From positions 1 to 64,000 of the forward strand of contig NZ_FUYP01000007.1 in the NCBI RefSeq assembly GCF_900168005.1: a DNA stretch of 64,000 bases, given 5' to 3'. Shown here piece by piece: positions 10,052 through 20,195 of this stretch. The position numbers and the translations under genes were made by a program. This DNA comes from Sphingopyxis flava. GTDB lineage: Bacteria; Pseudomonadota; Alphaproteobacteria; Sphingomonadales; Sphingomonadaceae. The notes beneath the pieces were generated by a model. It was not told where the DNA came from and did no database searches. It saw only the letters and a program-made list of their open reading frames with translations. Positions within the stretch are counted from its first letter, which is position 1. Each line of letters starts with the position of its first letter.

Positions 10052-11929
10052 TCAGTCCCGGCTGCTGTCGGACAGCGCGGCCAGGCGGCGGGTCAAATCC
10101 TCGTCCATCGCGCGCAGTTTCTGCTGGCGCGCCAAACCTTCGTCATCCATGGTGCGCTGGAAATCCGCGGTCGCCTCGGCAAGCCGGGCACGAATTTCGG
10201 GCTGCGTCACCAGCACGCCGATATATTCATCGAGATCGCGAAGCGCGGTTTCACGCGCCTCGGCGGCCTCTTCGCCGTCTTCCAGCCGTCGGTTGAACGA
10301 GAAGTGCATTCCGTCGGCTCTGAGCAACGTCATCGCCCTATTATACACTTTCATGGGCTCCAATATGGCAAGCAAGCCCTCGCAATCAAGCCCTTCCTGG
10401 GCGTTTGCGATGTCAAGCATCACGTCCAGCAATTCCGCGTCGGCGGGATTGCCGATCGCGAGCCGCGCCAGAGCCTCATCGTGGCGCCTCAGCGCCGCGG
10501 GATAGCGCAGCAATCCGCCGAGCAGCGCTGCCATATAGGGGGCGCCGATTCCGGCTGCCCCGATCGAACGCGTCTCGGCGCCCGGCGGTTGCAATCTGGG
10601 ATCGGGCGCAAAGCGCCGCGTGCCTCGCTGAGGCGGCGCCCAAGGCACGCGCGAGCTGCGCTCGGGGCGCGCTCGGGCGAACAGGGCGTCGAGGCGCTCG
10701 CGGAAGGCCTCGCGGTAATGATGACGCACATCGGCATCTTCGATCGCGTCGGCATGGCCAAGCAAGCGGGTCTTGAGCGCGGCGCGTTCCTCGGGCGTCA
10801 CGAGCGGTCCTGCTCCGACCTCATGCGCCCACAGCTGCTCGACCAGCGGCTGGGCATCACCGAGCAACGCTGCAAATGCATCGGCACCGCGCGCGCGGAC
10901 GATATCGTCCGGGTCCTGCCCCGCGGGCAGCGTCGCGAAGGCGAGGCTGAAGCCGGGGCGGAGCAGCGGGAGAGCACGCGCCGCGGCGCGCATCGCCGCC
11001 TTCTGACCCGCTGCATCGCCGTCGAAGCAAAGGATCGGCACCGGAACCATTCGCCATAGCATCGCGAGCTGATTTTCGGTTAGCGCGGTGCCAAGCGGCG
11101 CGACCACGTCGGCAACCCCCGCCTCAGCGAGCGCAATCACGTCCATATAGCCTTCGACGACGAGGATCCGGTTCGTCTGCCGCGAGGCGGGCGATGCCTT
11201 GTCGAGATTGAAGAGGGTACGGCCCTTGTCGAACAGCGGCGTGTCGGGGGAGTTGAGATATTTGGGCTCGCCGTCTCCCAGAATGCGTCCGCCAAAGGCA
11301 ATCACCCGTCCGCGCGCGTCGCGGATCGGGATCATCAGCCGCCCGCGAAAGCGGTCGTAAGGCTCCTTGTCGTCGACGGCGATCAGCATGCCGGCCTCGA
11401 CCAGCATGGCGGTGGGAAATTTCCCCAGGGCCTCCTTGAGCGCGCTGCGGCTGTCGGGGGCGAGGCCGAAACCGAAGGCGGTGCGCGTCGCATCGGAAAT
11501 GCCGCGCTTTTTCAAATATTCGCGCGCCGGCGCGCCGTTGCTGCTCGAAAGCTGCTGGGCAAACCACGCGGCCGCGGCATGCGTCACGTCGCGCAGGCTC
11601 GCTTGCGCCTCCGCCTTCTTCGCTGCGCGGGGATCGGGAGCGGGGACGTCCATTCCGGCCTCTGCGGCCAGCTCCTTCACCGCATCCATGAACGACAGTC
11701 CGCGCTGATCGGTCATCCAGCGGATCGCGTCGCCATGCGCTCCGCAGCCAAAACAGTGGTAAAAGCCCTTTTCGTCGTTGATCGTGAAGCTTGGCGTCTT
11801 CTCGTTATGAAAGGGGCAGCACGCCTTATACTCACGGCCCGCGCGCGTGATTTTCACCGTGCGGCCGATCAGCGTCGACAGCGTGACACGCGATCGCAGT
11901 TCATCGAGCCATTGCGGGGTGAGGGTCAT
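10052..11929 (-). CDS. dnaG: DNA primase
   Basis: 625-residue bacterial primase that makes RNA primers for chromosome replication. The N-terminal CHC2 zinc ribbon uses C38, H41, C59 and C62 (CPFHNEKTPSF and HCFGCGAHG). The catalytic core has the RFRGRLMIPI region near 190 and the TOPRIM signature ILVVEGYMDVIAL near 258-270, then LCFDGDAAGQKAA. The C-terminal third is the less conserved helicase-binding domain. It lies between yqeY and rpoD on the same strand, the usual macromolecular synthesis arrangement. Confidence 0.97.
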   Translation of the reverse strand: MTLTPQWLDELRSRVTLSTLIGRTVKITRAGREYKACCPFHNEKTPSFTINDEKGFYHCFGCGAHGDAIRWMTDQRGLSFMDAVKELAAEAGMDVPAPDPRAAKKAEAQASLRDVTHAAAAWFAQQLSSSNGAPAREYLKKRGISDATRTAFGFGLAPDSRSALKEALGKFPTAMLVEAGMLIAVDDKEPYDRFRGRLMIPIRDARGRVIAFGGRILGDGEPKYLNSPDTPLFDKGRTLFNLDKASPASRQTNRILVVEGYMDVIALAEAGVADVVAPLGTALTENQLAMLWRMVPVPILCFDGDAAGQKAAMRAAARALPLLRPGFSLAFATLPAGQDPDDIVRARGADAFAALLGDAQPLVEQLWAHEVGAGPLVTPEERAALKTRLLGHADAIEDADVRHHYREAFRERLDALFARARPERSSRVPWAPPQRGTRRFAPDPRLQPPGAETRSIGAAGIGAPYMAALLGGLLRYPAALRRHDEALARLAIGNPADAELLDVMLDIANAQEGLDCEGLLAILEPMKVYNRAMTLLRADGMHFSFNRRLEDGEEAAEARETALRDLDEYIGVLVTQPEIRARLAEATADFQRTMDDEGLARQQKLRAMDEDLTRRLAALSDSSRD

Positions 11930-11951
11930 GATCTCGATATGCCCACCCCGG

Positions 11952-11971
11952 ACCCCGCCGGCAAGCGGGGT
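11952..11971 (-). terminator. Hairpin between yqeY and dnaG
   Basis: Perfect 7-bp stem (ACCCCGC / GCGGGGT) with a 6-base loop in the yqeY-dnaG gap. There is no U-run, so it is more likely a partial attenuator or an mRNA processing or stability element than a full terminator. Attenuation in front of dnaG is known in other bacteria. Confidence 0.3.
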
Positions 11972-11984
11972 GCGGAAAGAGGGT

Positions 11985-12434
11985 TCAGCCGAGCGCGGCC
12001 TTCACCCAGCCGCTCGCCTTGCTCATGTCGAGCTCGGATCCGTGCCGCTCCTTCACAGCCGCCATCACGCGGCCCATGTCCTTGAGGCTGGTCGCGCCGA
12101 GTTCGGCGACAATCGCCTTGATTGCGGCGGTCGCGTCGGCTTCGGAAAGCTGGGCGGGGAGGAATTCCTCGATGACCGCGACCTCGGCCGCCTCGGCGTC
12201 GGCGAGTTCCTGCCGCCCCCCCTGTTCATACATGGTGATCGATTCGCGGCGCTGCTTGACCATTTTCTGAAGCACATCGGTGACGAGCACATCGTCGGCG
12301 GGCGCGGTGCCGGTGCGCAGTTCGATGTCACGATCCTTGATCTTGGCCAGCATCAGCCGGATCGTGCCCAAACGCGCCTTGTCGCCCGCTTTCATCGCGG
12401 CAACCTGCGCAGCCTTGATGTCATCGCGAATCAT
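11985..12434 (-). CDS. GatB/YqeY domain-containing protein
   Basis: 149-residue YqeY-type protein: a single GatB/YqeY helical domain (AMKAGDKARLGTIRLMLAKI near the start, VIEEFLPAQLSEADATAAI in the middle, then MGRVMAAVKERHG). The domain is the tail of the amidotransferase subunit GatB; stand-alone copies are thought to bind tRNA, with no fixed reaction. It is commonly found just upstream of dnaG and rpoD, as here. Confidence 0.92.
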   Translation of the reverse strand: MIRDDIKAAQVAAMKAGDKARLGTIRLMLAKIKDRDIELRTGTAPADDVLVTDVLQKMVKQRRESITMYEQGGRQELADAEAAEVAVIEEFLPAQLSEADATAAIKAIVAELGATSLKDMGRVMAAVKERHGSELDMSKASGWVKAALG

Positions 12435-12566
12435 GCGTGTCCTCTTTGCGCTGCCATGTGGGAAAGAAGCACTCTTAGCGGGAAGTTTCCAAATCCGATA
12501 GCTTGTGAATCACTTTTTTGACGCCTAGTTGGTCGGCCGTTTAGCCTTCCCTCCGGAGCAATATAA

Positions 12567-13739
12567 ATGGCACCAGCCAACCCATCCGTCGCGCCCAGAA
12601 TCCAGCCTTCGGGCGCGACCGGCGTTCTTGTCCTCGCCGATGGCACGATCCTGTGGGGTATCGGCTATGGCGCGGCCGGCGCAGCGGTTGGCGAAATCTG
12701 CTTCAACACCTCGATGACGGGCTATCAGGAAATTCTGACCGACCCCAGTTATGCGGGACAGATCGTCACTTTCACCTTCCCCCACATCGGCAATGTCGGG
12801 GCGAACCCTGAGGATATGGAGCGCGGCGTGCACGGCGCGCTCGGTGCGATCACGCGCGAGCTTCCAACGAGCCCCAGCAATTTCCGCAGCGTCCAGACGC
12901 TTCCTGCATGGATGGCCGAGCAGGGGGTGATCGGGCTCGCGGGCATCGACACGCGTGCGCTTACTCGCCGCATTCGCGACGCCGGTGCTCCGAACGGAGC
13001 GATCGCGCACAACGCGCAGGGCAAGTTCGATATCGACGAATTGCTCGCGATGGCGCGAAGCTGGTCGGGGCTCGAGGGGCTCGACCTTGCAAAGGATGTC
13101 AGCCGCACCGACACCGGCGCCTGGACCGGCGGCGCGTGGACGCTCGGACATGGCTATGCGAAGGCCGGGGGCGGCGCGCGGCCGCATGTCGTTGCGATCG
13201 ACTATGGCGCGAAGGACAATATTTTCCGCAACCTTGTAAAGGCCGGTGCGCGCGTCACCGTGGTGCCTGCAACCGCGACTCTCGATGAGGTGCTGAGCCA
13301 GGATCCCGACGGCGTGTTCCTCTCGAACGGCCCCGGCGACCCGGCTGCAACGGGCGATTATGCGGTGCCCGTGATCAAGGGTCTGCTCGAGCGCGACATT
13401 CCGCTCTTCGGCATCTGTCTTGGCCACCAGATGCTGGGGCTCGCGGTCGGCGCAAAGACGGTGAAGATGCACCAGGGCCACCGCGGCGCCAATCATCCGG
13501 TCCAGCGCGCCGACGACGGCGTGGTTGAAATTACCAGCATGAACCATGGCTTTGCGATCGATGCCGCGACGCTGCCCGAAGGGGTGGTTGAAACGCACAA
13601 GAGCCTGTTCGACGGATCGAACTGCGGCATCGCGATCACCGGCAAAAAGGCGTTCAGCGTGCAATATCATCCCGAGGCCAGCCCGGGGCCGCAGGACAGC
13701 TTCTATCTGTTCGAAAAATTCGTGGGCGGCCTGAAATGA
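12567..13739 (+). CDS. carA: Carbamoyl-phosphate synthase small (glutaminase) subunit
   Basis: 390 residues. It hydrolyses glutamine and passes ammonia to CarB for carbamoyl phosphate, which feeds arginine and pyrimidine synthesis. The N-terminal CPSase small domain contains GYQEILTDPSYAGQIV; the C-terminal class I glutamine amidotransferase has the nucleophile C284 in FGICLGHQML and the His/Glu pair H368 and E370 in QYHPEAS. The stop codon overlaps the next ORF (ATGA), so the two are translationally coupled. Confidence 0.97.
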   Translation: MAPANPSVAPRIQPSGATGVLVLADGTILWGIGYGAAGAAVGEICFNTSMTGYQEILTDPSYAGQIVTFTFPHIGNVGANPEDMERGVHGALGAITRELPTSPSNFRSVQTLPAWMAEQGVIGLAGIDTRALTRRIRDAGAPNGAIAHNAQGKFDIDELLAMARSWSGLEGLDLAKDVSRTDTGAWTGGAWTLGHGYAKAGGGARPHVVAIDYGAKDNIFRNLVKAGARVTVVPATATLDEVLSQDPDGVFLSNGPGDPAATGDYAVPVIKGLLERDIPLFGICLGHQMLGLAVGAKTVKMHQGHRGANHPVQRADDGVVEITSMNHGFAIDAATLPEGVVETHKSLFDGSNCGIAITGKKAFSVQYHPEASPGPQDSFYLFEKFVGGLK

Positions 13740-14041
13740 GCATGGACGATGAACTCGGTGCGCTGGCCGCTGATGCCGCAGCGCACCCGGAACGCTGGGG
13801 CGAGGGCGTGCGGCTCCACATCACCTGTGCCCGGCGCTTGCCCTATGAGGCGGTGCAGCTCGCCCACGCGCGCGGCTTTGCCGAGGCACGCGGGGTCGGG
13901 CGCCACCACCTGATATTCGAATATGAAGATGTCGTCCCCGATGCGGCATGGATCGCATCAATCGTCCGTCCCGTGCTCGCTTTCATTGCCCAGGTTGGCG
14001 GGACGAACCCGCAGATCGGCGTCGATCGGAACGGGCAGTGA
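13736..14041 (+). CDS. Small protein coupled to carA, function unknown
   Basis: 101 residues, starting inside the carA stop (ATGA) and therefore probably translated by coupling. No membrane segment or signal. It contains CARRLPYEAVQLAHARGFAE and then an HHLIFEYEDVVPDA stretch. I do not recognise a family. Position between the two carbamoyl-phosphate synthase subunits and codon use like the neighbours argue that it is a real gene. Confidence 0.65.
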   Translation: MSMDDELGALAADAAAHPERWGEGVRLHITCARRLPYEAVQLAHARGFAEARGVGRHHLIFEYEDVVPDAAWIASIVRPVLAFIAQVGGTNPQIGVDRNGQ

Positions 14042-14260
14042 GCCCGGGCACCGCGCTCGCTCAGTCGCGTCCCGCCGGGGCGGGGAAGGAGGCGCGAGGC
14101 GGCAAGGCCGCGCCGCTGCCCTCGCCGTCTTTTCACCGCCGCGGCGGGGCCGCATCGCGGCCGGCGCACCATTCTCGCCCGGCCTTCGCCTGCCGCCCTT
14201 TTGACATCCTCACCCTTTCCTTCCCCTTGCGGGGAAGCCTTTTGAAGATAGCTGCCTGAA

Positions 14261-17200
14261 ATGCCCAAAAGAACCGACATTCAATCCATCCTCGTCATCG
14301 GCGCAGGCCCGATCGTTATCGGTCAGGCGTGCGAGTTCGACTATTCGGGGACGCAGGCGATCAAGGCGCTGAAGGAGGAGGGCTACCGGATCGTCCTCGT
14401 CAACTCCAATCCGGCGACGATCATGACCGATCCCGACCTTGCCGACGCGACCTATGTCGAACCGATCACGCCGGAAATCGTGGCAAAGATCATCGAAAAG
14501 GAGCGTCCCGACGCCGTGCTGCCGACAATGGGCGGACAGACCGCGCTCAACACTGCGCTCGCGCTTGCGCAGGACGGTACGCTCGCAAAGTTCGGGGTCG
14601 AGATGATCGGCGCCGATGCCGAGGCGATCGACAAGGCCGAGGACCGGCAGAAATTCCGTGACGCGATGGACAAGATCGGTCTCGAAAGCGCGCGCTCGGG
14701 CGTCGCGCACACGCTCGAGGAAGCGCTGAAGATTCTTGAGCGCACCGGCCTTCCCGCGATTATCCGGCCCTCCTTCACGCTCGGCGGTACCGGCGGCGGC
14801 ATCGCGTACAACCGCGAGGAATTCGAGCAGATCGTCCGCGGCGGCCTGATCGCGTCGCCGACCACCGAAGTCCTGATCGAGGAATCGCTCCTCGGCTGGA
14901 AGGAATATGAGATGGAGGTGGTGCGCGACCGCAAGGACAATTGCATCATCATCTGCTCGATCGAGAATGTCGATCCGATGGGGGTGCACACCGGCGACAG
15001 CATCACCGTCGCGCCGGCGCTGACGCTGACCGACAAGGAATATCAGATCATGCGCAACGCCAGCATCGCGGTGCTGCGCGAGATTGGGGTCGAGACGGGC
15101 GGGTCGAACGTCCAGTTCGCGGTCAATCCCAAGGACGGCCGCCTGATCGTGATCGAAATGAACCCGCGCGTGTCGCGCTCCTCGGCGCTTGCGTCGAAGG
15201 CGACGGGCTTCCCGATTGCGAAGGTCGCGGCAAAGCTTGCGGTCGGCTACACGCTCGACGAGATCATGAACGACATCACCGGTGTCACGCCCGCGTCGTT
15301 CGAACCCACGATTGACTATGTTGTTACCAAGATTCCGCGCTTCGCCTTCGAGAAATTCAAGGGCGCTGAGCCGGCGCTGTCGACCACGATGAAATCGGTC
15401 GGCGAGGTCATGGCGATCGGCCGCACGATCCACGAGAGCCTGCAAAAGGCGCTGCGCGGGCTCGAAACCGGATTGAGCGGCTTCAACGTCGTCGACCGGT
15501 TGAAAGGCGCATCGCACGACCAGCTCCGCAACGAGCTCGCCCAGCCTACCCCCGACCGGCTGCTCAACACCGCGCAGGCGATCCGCGAGGGTCTGCCGCT
15601 TAAAGAGATCAACCGCGTTGCAGGCTATGACATCTGGTTCCTCGAACGCATCGCAGAGATTGTCGCGGCGGAAGAGAGTGTGTGCCGCAACGGCCTGCCG
15701 CGCGATGCCGAGGGATTGCGGCGATTGAAGGCGATGGGCTTTTCGGACAAGCGCCTCGCCTATCTTGCGCTCCAGTCGGCGAATCTGCAGCCGGGCACAA
15801 GGCGTGCGACCGCGCACGGCAGCGGGCTTATCCACGATGCCGTCAAGGCGATGACCGGCGGCGTGACCGAGGCCGAGGTGCGCGCGCTGCGCCACCGCCT
15901 CGGCGTGCGCCCGGTGTTCAAGACGATCGACACATGCGCAGCGGAGTTTCAGGCGCGAACGCCCTATCTCTATTCGACCTATGAAGCGCCGACTTTCGGC
16001 GAGGCGGAATGCGAAGCGAACCCGAGCGAGCGCAAGAAAATCGTCATTCTCGGCGGCGGACCTAACCGGATCGGGCAGGGAATCGAGTTCGACTATTGCT
16101 GCTGTCACGCCTGCTTTGCTCTGGATGAGGCGGGCTATGAAACGATCATGGTCAACTGCAATCCCGAGACGGTGTCGACCGACTATGACACCTCCGAGCG
16201 CCTCTATTTCGAGCCGCTGACCGCCGAAGATGTCCTTGAGATCCTGCATGTCGAGCAGTCGAAGGGCGAGCTTGTCGGGGTGATCGTCCAGTTTGGCGGT
16301 CAGACGCCGCTCAAGCTTGCGCAGGCGCTCTCTGACGCGGGCATACCGATCCTCGGCACCTCTCCCGACGCAATCGACCTTGCCGAGGACCGCGAGCGTT
16401 TCGCCGCACTCGTGAACAAGCTCGGTCTGAAGCAGCCCGCAAACGGCATCGCGCGCAGCCGCGAGGAAGCCGTCGCGGTCGCGGCGCGTATCGGTTATCC
16501 TGTGCTCACGCGCCCCTCCTATGTGCTCGGCGGCCGCGCAATGGAGATCGTCGACGATCAGGCGCAGCTTGAGCATTATATCGAAACCGCGGTGCAGGTT
16601 TCGGGCGACAGTCCGGTCCTGATTGACCGCTATCTGCGCGATGCGATCGAGGTTGACGTCGACGCGCTGTGCGACGGCACCGACGTCGTCGTTGCAGGTG
16701 TCCTCCAGCATATTGAGGAAGCCGGCGTCCATTCGGGCGACAGCGCCTGCTCGATCCCGCCCTATAGCCTGCCGGCGTCCGTCGTGGCCGAGATCGAGCG
16801 GCAAGCCGATGCGCTTGCGCGCGCGCTCGAGGTGCGGGGGCTGATGAACATCCAGTTCGCCGTGCAGGGGGACGAGGTCTATCTTATCGAGGTCAATCCT
16901 CGCGCGAGCCGGACCGTCCCGTTTGTCGCGAAGGCGGTGGGCTCGCCGATCGCGAAGATCGCGGCGCGCGTCATGGCGGGCGAGCGCCTCGCCGACCTGC
17001 CGAAGATCAACCGCAATATTCCGCATGTCGCGGTGAAGGAAGCGGTCTTCCCCTTCTCGCGTTTCCCCGGCACAGATCCGGTGCTCAGCCCCGAGATGAA
17101 ATCGACGGGCGAAGTGATGGGAATCGACAGCGATTTCAATCTGGCCTTTGCCAAGGCACAGCTTGGCGCGGGCGACCGGCTGCCGACCGGGGGGCGATTG

Positions 17201-17581
17201 TTCGTGTCGGTCAAGGACAGCGACAAGCCGCGGATCATCGAGTCTGTCCGGCGGCTTGCGGACTGGGGATGGCAAGTGATTGCGACCGGCGGGACCGCCG
17301 ACTATCTCGCAGGCCAGGGGATCGCTGTCGAGCGCGTCAACAAGGTTGCCGAGGGGCGGCCGCACATCGTCGACCGCATCAAGGACGGCGACGTGCAGCT
17401 GATCTTCAACACGACCGAAGGGTGGCAGAGCCTGCAGGACTCGCAATCGATCCGCGCCTCGGCGCTTGCGGCCGATATCGCCTATTACACGACTGCGGCC
17501 GGAAGCGACGCTGCGACCCAGGCCATCGGCGCACTGCGCGCGCATAGTCTTGAAGTGAAGCCTCTTCAGGACTATTATTGA
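14261..17581 (+). CDS. carB: Carbamoyl-phosphate synthase large subunit
   Basis: 1106 residues, full family length. Two homologous ATP-grasp halves: the first opens with [20 protein letters not shown], the second with [20 protein letters not shown] near residue 590. The C-terminal 140 residues are the MGS-like allosteric domain ([14 protein letters not shown]). It makes carbamoyl phosphate from bicarbonate, ATP and CarA-derived ammonia. It lies 219 GC-rich bases after the small ORF that follows carA; I saw no clear terminator in that gap. Confidence 0.98.
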   Translation: MPKRTDIQSILVIGAGPIVIGQACEFDYSGTQAIKALKEEGYRIVLVNSNPATIMTDPDLADATYVEPITPEIVAKIIEKERPDAVLPTMGGQTALNTALALAQDGTLAKFGVEMIGADAEAIDKAEDRQKFRDAMDKIGLESARSGVAHTLEEALKILERTGLPAIIRPSFTLGGTGGGIAYNREEFEQIVRGGLIASPTTEVLIEESLLGWKEYEMEVVRDRKDNCIIICSIENVDPMGVHTGDSITVAPALTLTDKEYQIMRNASIAVLREIGVETGGSNVQFAVNPKDGRLIVIEMNPRVSRSSALASKATGFPIAKVAAKLAVGYTLDEIMNDITGVTPASFEPTIDYVVTKIPRFAFEKFKGAEPALSTTMKSVGEVMAIGRTIHESLQKALRGLETGLSGFNVVDRLKGASHDQLRNELAQPTPDRLLNTAQAIREGLPLKEINRVAGYDIWFLERIAEIVAAEESVCRNGLPRDAEGLRRLKAMGFSDKRLAYLALQSANLQPGTRRATAHGSGLIHDAVKAMTGGVTEAEVRALRHRLGVRPVFKTIDTCAAEFQARTPYLYSTYEAPTFGEAECEANPSERKKIVILGGGPNRIGQGIEFDYCCCHACFALDEAGYETIMVNCNPETVSTDYDTSERLYFEPLTAEDVLEILHVEQSKGELVGVIVQFGGQTPLKLAQALSDAGIPILGTSPDAIDLAEDRERFAALVNKLGLKQPANGIARSREEAVAVAARIGYPVLTRPSYVLGGRAMEIVDDQAQLEHYIETAVQVSGDSPVLIDRYLRDAIEVDVDALCDGTDVVVAGVLQHIEEAGVHSGDSACSIPPYSLPASVVAEIERQADALARALEVRGLMNIQFAVQGDEVYLIEVNPRASRTVPFVAKAVGSPIAKIAARVMAGERLADLPKINRNIPHVAVKEAVFPFSRFPGTDPVLSPEMKSTGEVMGIDSDFNLAFAKAQLGAGDRLPTGGRLFVSVKDSDKPRIIESVRRLADWGWQVIATGGTADYLAGQGIAVERVNKVAEGRPHIVDRIKDGDVQLIFNTTEGWQSLQDSQSIRASALAADIAYYTTAAGSDAATQAIGALRAHSLEVKPLQDYY

Positions 17582-17676
17582 GACACCGCTCCCATCCCCG
17601 ACATTGACGGAAACAGCGGCGCAGCCGCCCGGCGAACTTCGCTGGCGCTGGATTATTGACAAAGGACAACAGGATA

Positions 17677-18153
17677 ATGGCAAGCGTTGAAAAGGTACCG
17701 ATGCTGGCAGAAGGCTATGAGAAGCTAAGCGCGCAACTCGCCGCTCTCAAAGCCGAGCGACCGCAGATCGTCGATGCGATCGAGGAAGCGCGCGCGCATG
17801 GCGACCTGTCGGAAAATGCCGAATATCACGCCGCCAAGGAGCGCCAGGGGCAGGTCGAAGCCTCGATCGGCGATCTCGAAGACCGGCTGTCGCGCGCCCA
17901 GATCATCGACCCGACGACGTTGTCGGGAGACCGCATCGTGTTTGGCGCGACGGTCACCCTCGTCGACGAGGACGACAAGCCGGTGAAATACCAGATTGTC
18001 GGGCAGGCGGAAGCGGACGCCAAGGAAGGCAAGATCAGCTACAACTCGCCGCTCGGCCGCGCGCTGATCGGCCGCCGCGTCGACGACGAGGTGGAAGTCA
18101 CTGTGCCCTCGGGCGACAAATATTATCTGGTGACCAAGATCGAGTTCATCTGA
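17677..18153 (+). CDS. greA: Transcription elongation factor GreA
   Basis: 158 residues, standard length. The N-terminal coiled coil carries the tip acidic motif [14 protein letters not shown], which reaches into the RNA polymerase secondary channel to stimulate cleavage of backtracked transcripts. The C-terminal FKBP-like domain follows ([20 protein letters not shown]). ATG 17677 is chosen because homology starts there and an AGGA sequence precedes it. It follows carB, as in many alphaproteobacteria. Confidence 0.97.
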   Translation: MASVEKVPMLAEGYEKLSAQLAALKAERPQIVDAIEEARAHGDLSENAEYHAAKERQGQVEASIGDLEDRLSRAQIIDPTTLSGDRIVFGATVTLVDEDDKPVKYQIVGQAEADAKEGKISYNSPLGRALIGRRVDDEVEVTVPSGDKYYLVTKIEFI

Positions 18154-18173
18154 GCGACGTCGGACCCCGCGCG

Positions 18174-18809
18174 ATGAACCGGCAACAGGCGCCCCTGACG
18201 ACGGGCTTTGCCCTCTTCTGCGTCGCCGTCGCGGTCATTCTCGCGGTGACCGGATACGAGCATCAGGCGTTCGTCGGCGCAGGCTTCATTCCGGCGCGCT
18301 TCGGCGCCGAGCTGGTCGCGCCGCCGGGGGTGATGCTGCCCTTCTTTCTGACGCCGCTGAGTTCGGCCTTTCTGCACGGCGGGGTTCTGCACCTTGCCTT
18401 CAACCTCGTCGTGCTCTTGTTCATCGGCCGCCAGCTCGAACCGCCGCTGGGTTCGGCGGCGACCGCCGCGCTGCTGGCCGCGGGTGCCTATGCGGGGTCT
18501 TTCGCGCAATGGCTTGCGGATCCGGGCTCGACAGTCCCCGTGGTCGGCGCGAGCGGAGCCATCTCCTCGCTGATCGCGGTCTTCGCGCTGATTTTCAGCC
18601 GCTCCGAAGCGCCGGCGATTGGCCCGATCCCGAGCCACTGGGTACGCGCGCTCTGGCTCGCCGCGGCGTGGATCGGCGTCCAGCTTCTGCTCGGCTTTGC
18701 AGGCGGCGCGGGCTTCGGTTCGATTGCGATCTGGGCGCATGTTGGCGGCTTCATCGCCGGACTGCTGATGGCGCGCCCCCTGCTCCGGTGGCGGTTCGGG
18801 GGGCGGTAG
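18174..18809 (+). CDS. Rhomboid family intramembrane serine protease
   Basis: 211 residues with about six hydrophobic helices. The catalytic serine is S127 in GASGAI; the paired histidine is H189 in AHVGGFIAG; the oxyanion-side H73 and N77 are in HLAFNLVV. This is the full set of rhomboid active-site residues, so the enzyme should cut substrates within the inner membrane. Substrate unknown. It begins 20 bases after greA on the same strand and may be co-transcribed with it. Confidence 0.9.
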   Translation: MNRQQAPLTTGFALFCVAVAVILAVTGYEHQAFVGAGFIPARFGAELVAPPGVMLPFFLTPLSSAFLHGGVLHLAFNLVVLLFIGRQLEPPLGSAATAALLAAGAYAGSFAQWLADPGSTVPVVGASGAISSLIAVFALIFSRSEAPAIGPIPSHWVRALWLAAAWIGVQLLLGFAGGAGFGSIAIWAHVGGFIAGLLMARPLLRWRFGGR

Positions 18810-18828
18810 AGAATTCGGCCTCCCGCTT

Positions 18829-19389
18829 TTATGGGAGGGGGGCCGGGGCACCCAGCAACCCGCCCGCGAGCAGCATCGCGACCCTCACGTCGATCCCGCA
18901 GCCCTCGGCGCGCTTTTCGGACACAAAGGACTCGATCTTGGCCAGCGGCACGCGGTGGACGATGATGTCTTCGTTATCGACCCCGCCGCCCGGGCCGACC
19001 TTCGTGAGCCCCGTCGCGACGAGCAAGGTAAAGCTTTCGCTCACCATGCCCGGGGAGCTGAAGAATTCGCCGACCATCTGCCAATGCGAAGCGCGGTAAC
19101 CCGTTTCCTCTTCAAGTTCGCGTTCGGCGGCGGTTTCGGAGGCTTCGCCGGCGCAATCGTCACCGACCAGCCCTGCGGGGAGTTCAAGGCAGTTGCGACC
19201 AAGCGGCACGCGATATTGCTCGACCAGGATCACATGACGCCCGTCCGGTGCCTCGTCGATGGGGAGGATTACCGCGGCATGAATGCCGCGCGAGCGCGAC
19301 ACATATTCCCACATTCCCTGCTGCCTGACGGTGATGAAGCGGCCTTCCCAGCGTGTCTCTATGGGGGTGCCGGGGGCAGGGCGGGTCAT
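18829..19389 (-). CDS. Nudix hydrolase, ADP-ribose pyrophosphatase-like
   Basis: 186 residues. A complete Nudix box (GX5EX7REUXEEXGU) spans residues 76-98, with R90, E91, E94 and E95 as metal-binding residues. The preceding LELPAGLV and the VEQYRVPL stretch resemble the ADP-sugar pyrophosphatase subgroup, so ADP-ribose or a related nucleoside diphosphate sugar is the likely substrate. I start it at ATG 19389; a longer upstream frame is open but lacks homology. Confidence 0.88.
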   Translation of the reverse strand: MTRPAPGTPIETRWEGRFITVRQQGMWEYVSRSRGIHAAVILPIDEAPDGRHVILVEQYRVPLGRNCLELPAGLVGDDCAGEASETAAERELEEETGYRASHWQMVGEFFSSPGMVSESFTLLVATGLTKVGPGGGVDNEDIIVHRVPLAKIESFVSEKRAEGCGIDVRVAMLLAGGLLGAPAPLP

Positions 19390-19502
19390 GGCAATTCCTT
19401 TCAGGAGGGAATGACGCTCATCCGGCTCGATACGGGCCTGCCGGCGAGAGGGGGGGCAAGCCCCGCGCTGCGCTTTGGCGAGCAAGGGGGAGCGGAAGGC
19501 GG

Positions 19503-20183
19503 CTAAATTTCGATCAGGCGGTCGGGCAGTTCGTTGGGATTGTCTTCGCCCTTCGGGAAATGTTCGGCAAGGACGATCCCCATCCGGCGCACTGCCTCGG
19601 CCATGCCCGCGCCCGGCTTGCCTTGGCGAACCTGCTCGATCAGCGCTTCCATCGCGTCGCCCCACACCGCCGGCGCGACCTTGGCGGCGATGGCGTCGTC
19701 GGCAACGATGTCGGCCCGATGCTCGCGCAGGCTCACATAGAGGAGCACGCCGGTACGCCCCAGCGTCTTCGCCTCGGCGCCGACCTTGAAGAGGTCGACC
19801 GCGCGGACCCGGACGCGCGCCGCGAGAATCGCGCGCGGCGTGAGCGCGATCCGTAGCGGCCGCCAGAGCAGGATCAGCCACACGCCGATCCATTTGAGGA
19901 CGCCGATCGCGATCACTGTCCCCAGCCACTGGTTCGCGGTCAGCTCGTGCCCCCAGCCGCCCGTCAATCGGTCGTAGAGGCCCTGGTAAAATTCGGGGAA
20001 AAGCGCGATCACCGACATGGCAAGAAAGGCGAGGACGCTCGCCCAGACGAGCGCGACATCATCATAATCGTTCGACTGCCCCGCAATGACGGTGACGATC
20101 TCGCCGCTCGTATGCGCCTCGGCTGCAGCGACCGCGGCGGTAACGAGGCCATGGTCGGCTTCGCTGACGTGACTGACTTTCAT
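19503..20183 (-). CDS. TPM-domain membrane protein (third of cluster)
   Basis: 226 residues. N-terminal short helix, then two transmembrane helices at about 45-65 and 90-105 (VWASVLAFLAMSVIALF; LGTVIAIGVLKWIGVWLILL), followed by a TPM-type domain (KTLGRTGVLLYVSLREHRAD, ADDAIAAKV). TPM proteins accompany LemA in many genomes and are thought to act at the cell envelope. It is the last gene of the lemA-TPM-TPM-TPM run and starts 12 bases after the preceding gene. Confidence 0.8.
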   Translation of the reverse strand: MKVSHVSEADHGLVTAAVAAAEAHTSGEIVTVIAGQSNDYDDVALVWASVLAFLAMSVIALFPEFYQGLYDRLTGGWGHELTANQWLGTVIAIGVLKWIGVWLILLWRPLRIALTPRAILAARVRVRAVDLFKVGAEAKTLGRTGVLLYVSLREHRADIVADDAIAAKVAPAVWGDAMEALIEQVRQGKPGAGMAEAVRRMGIVLAEHFPKGEDNPNELPDRLIEI

Positions 20184-20195
20184 GGCCTTCTTCCC

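Noticed and set aside
14210-17683. Long minus-strand open frame of over 1100 codons opposite carB.
   Set aside because: It is a shadow of the GC-rich carB gene: no domain is recognisable and the plus strand encodes a complete, well-conserved enzyme.
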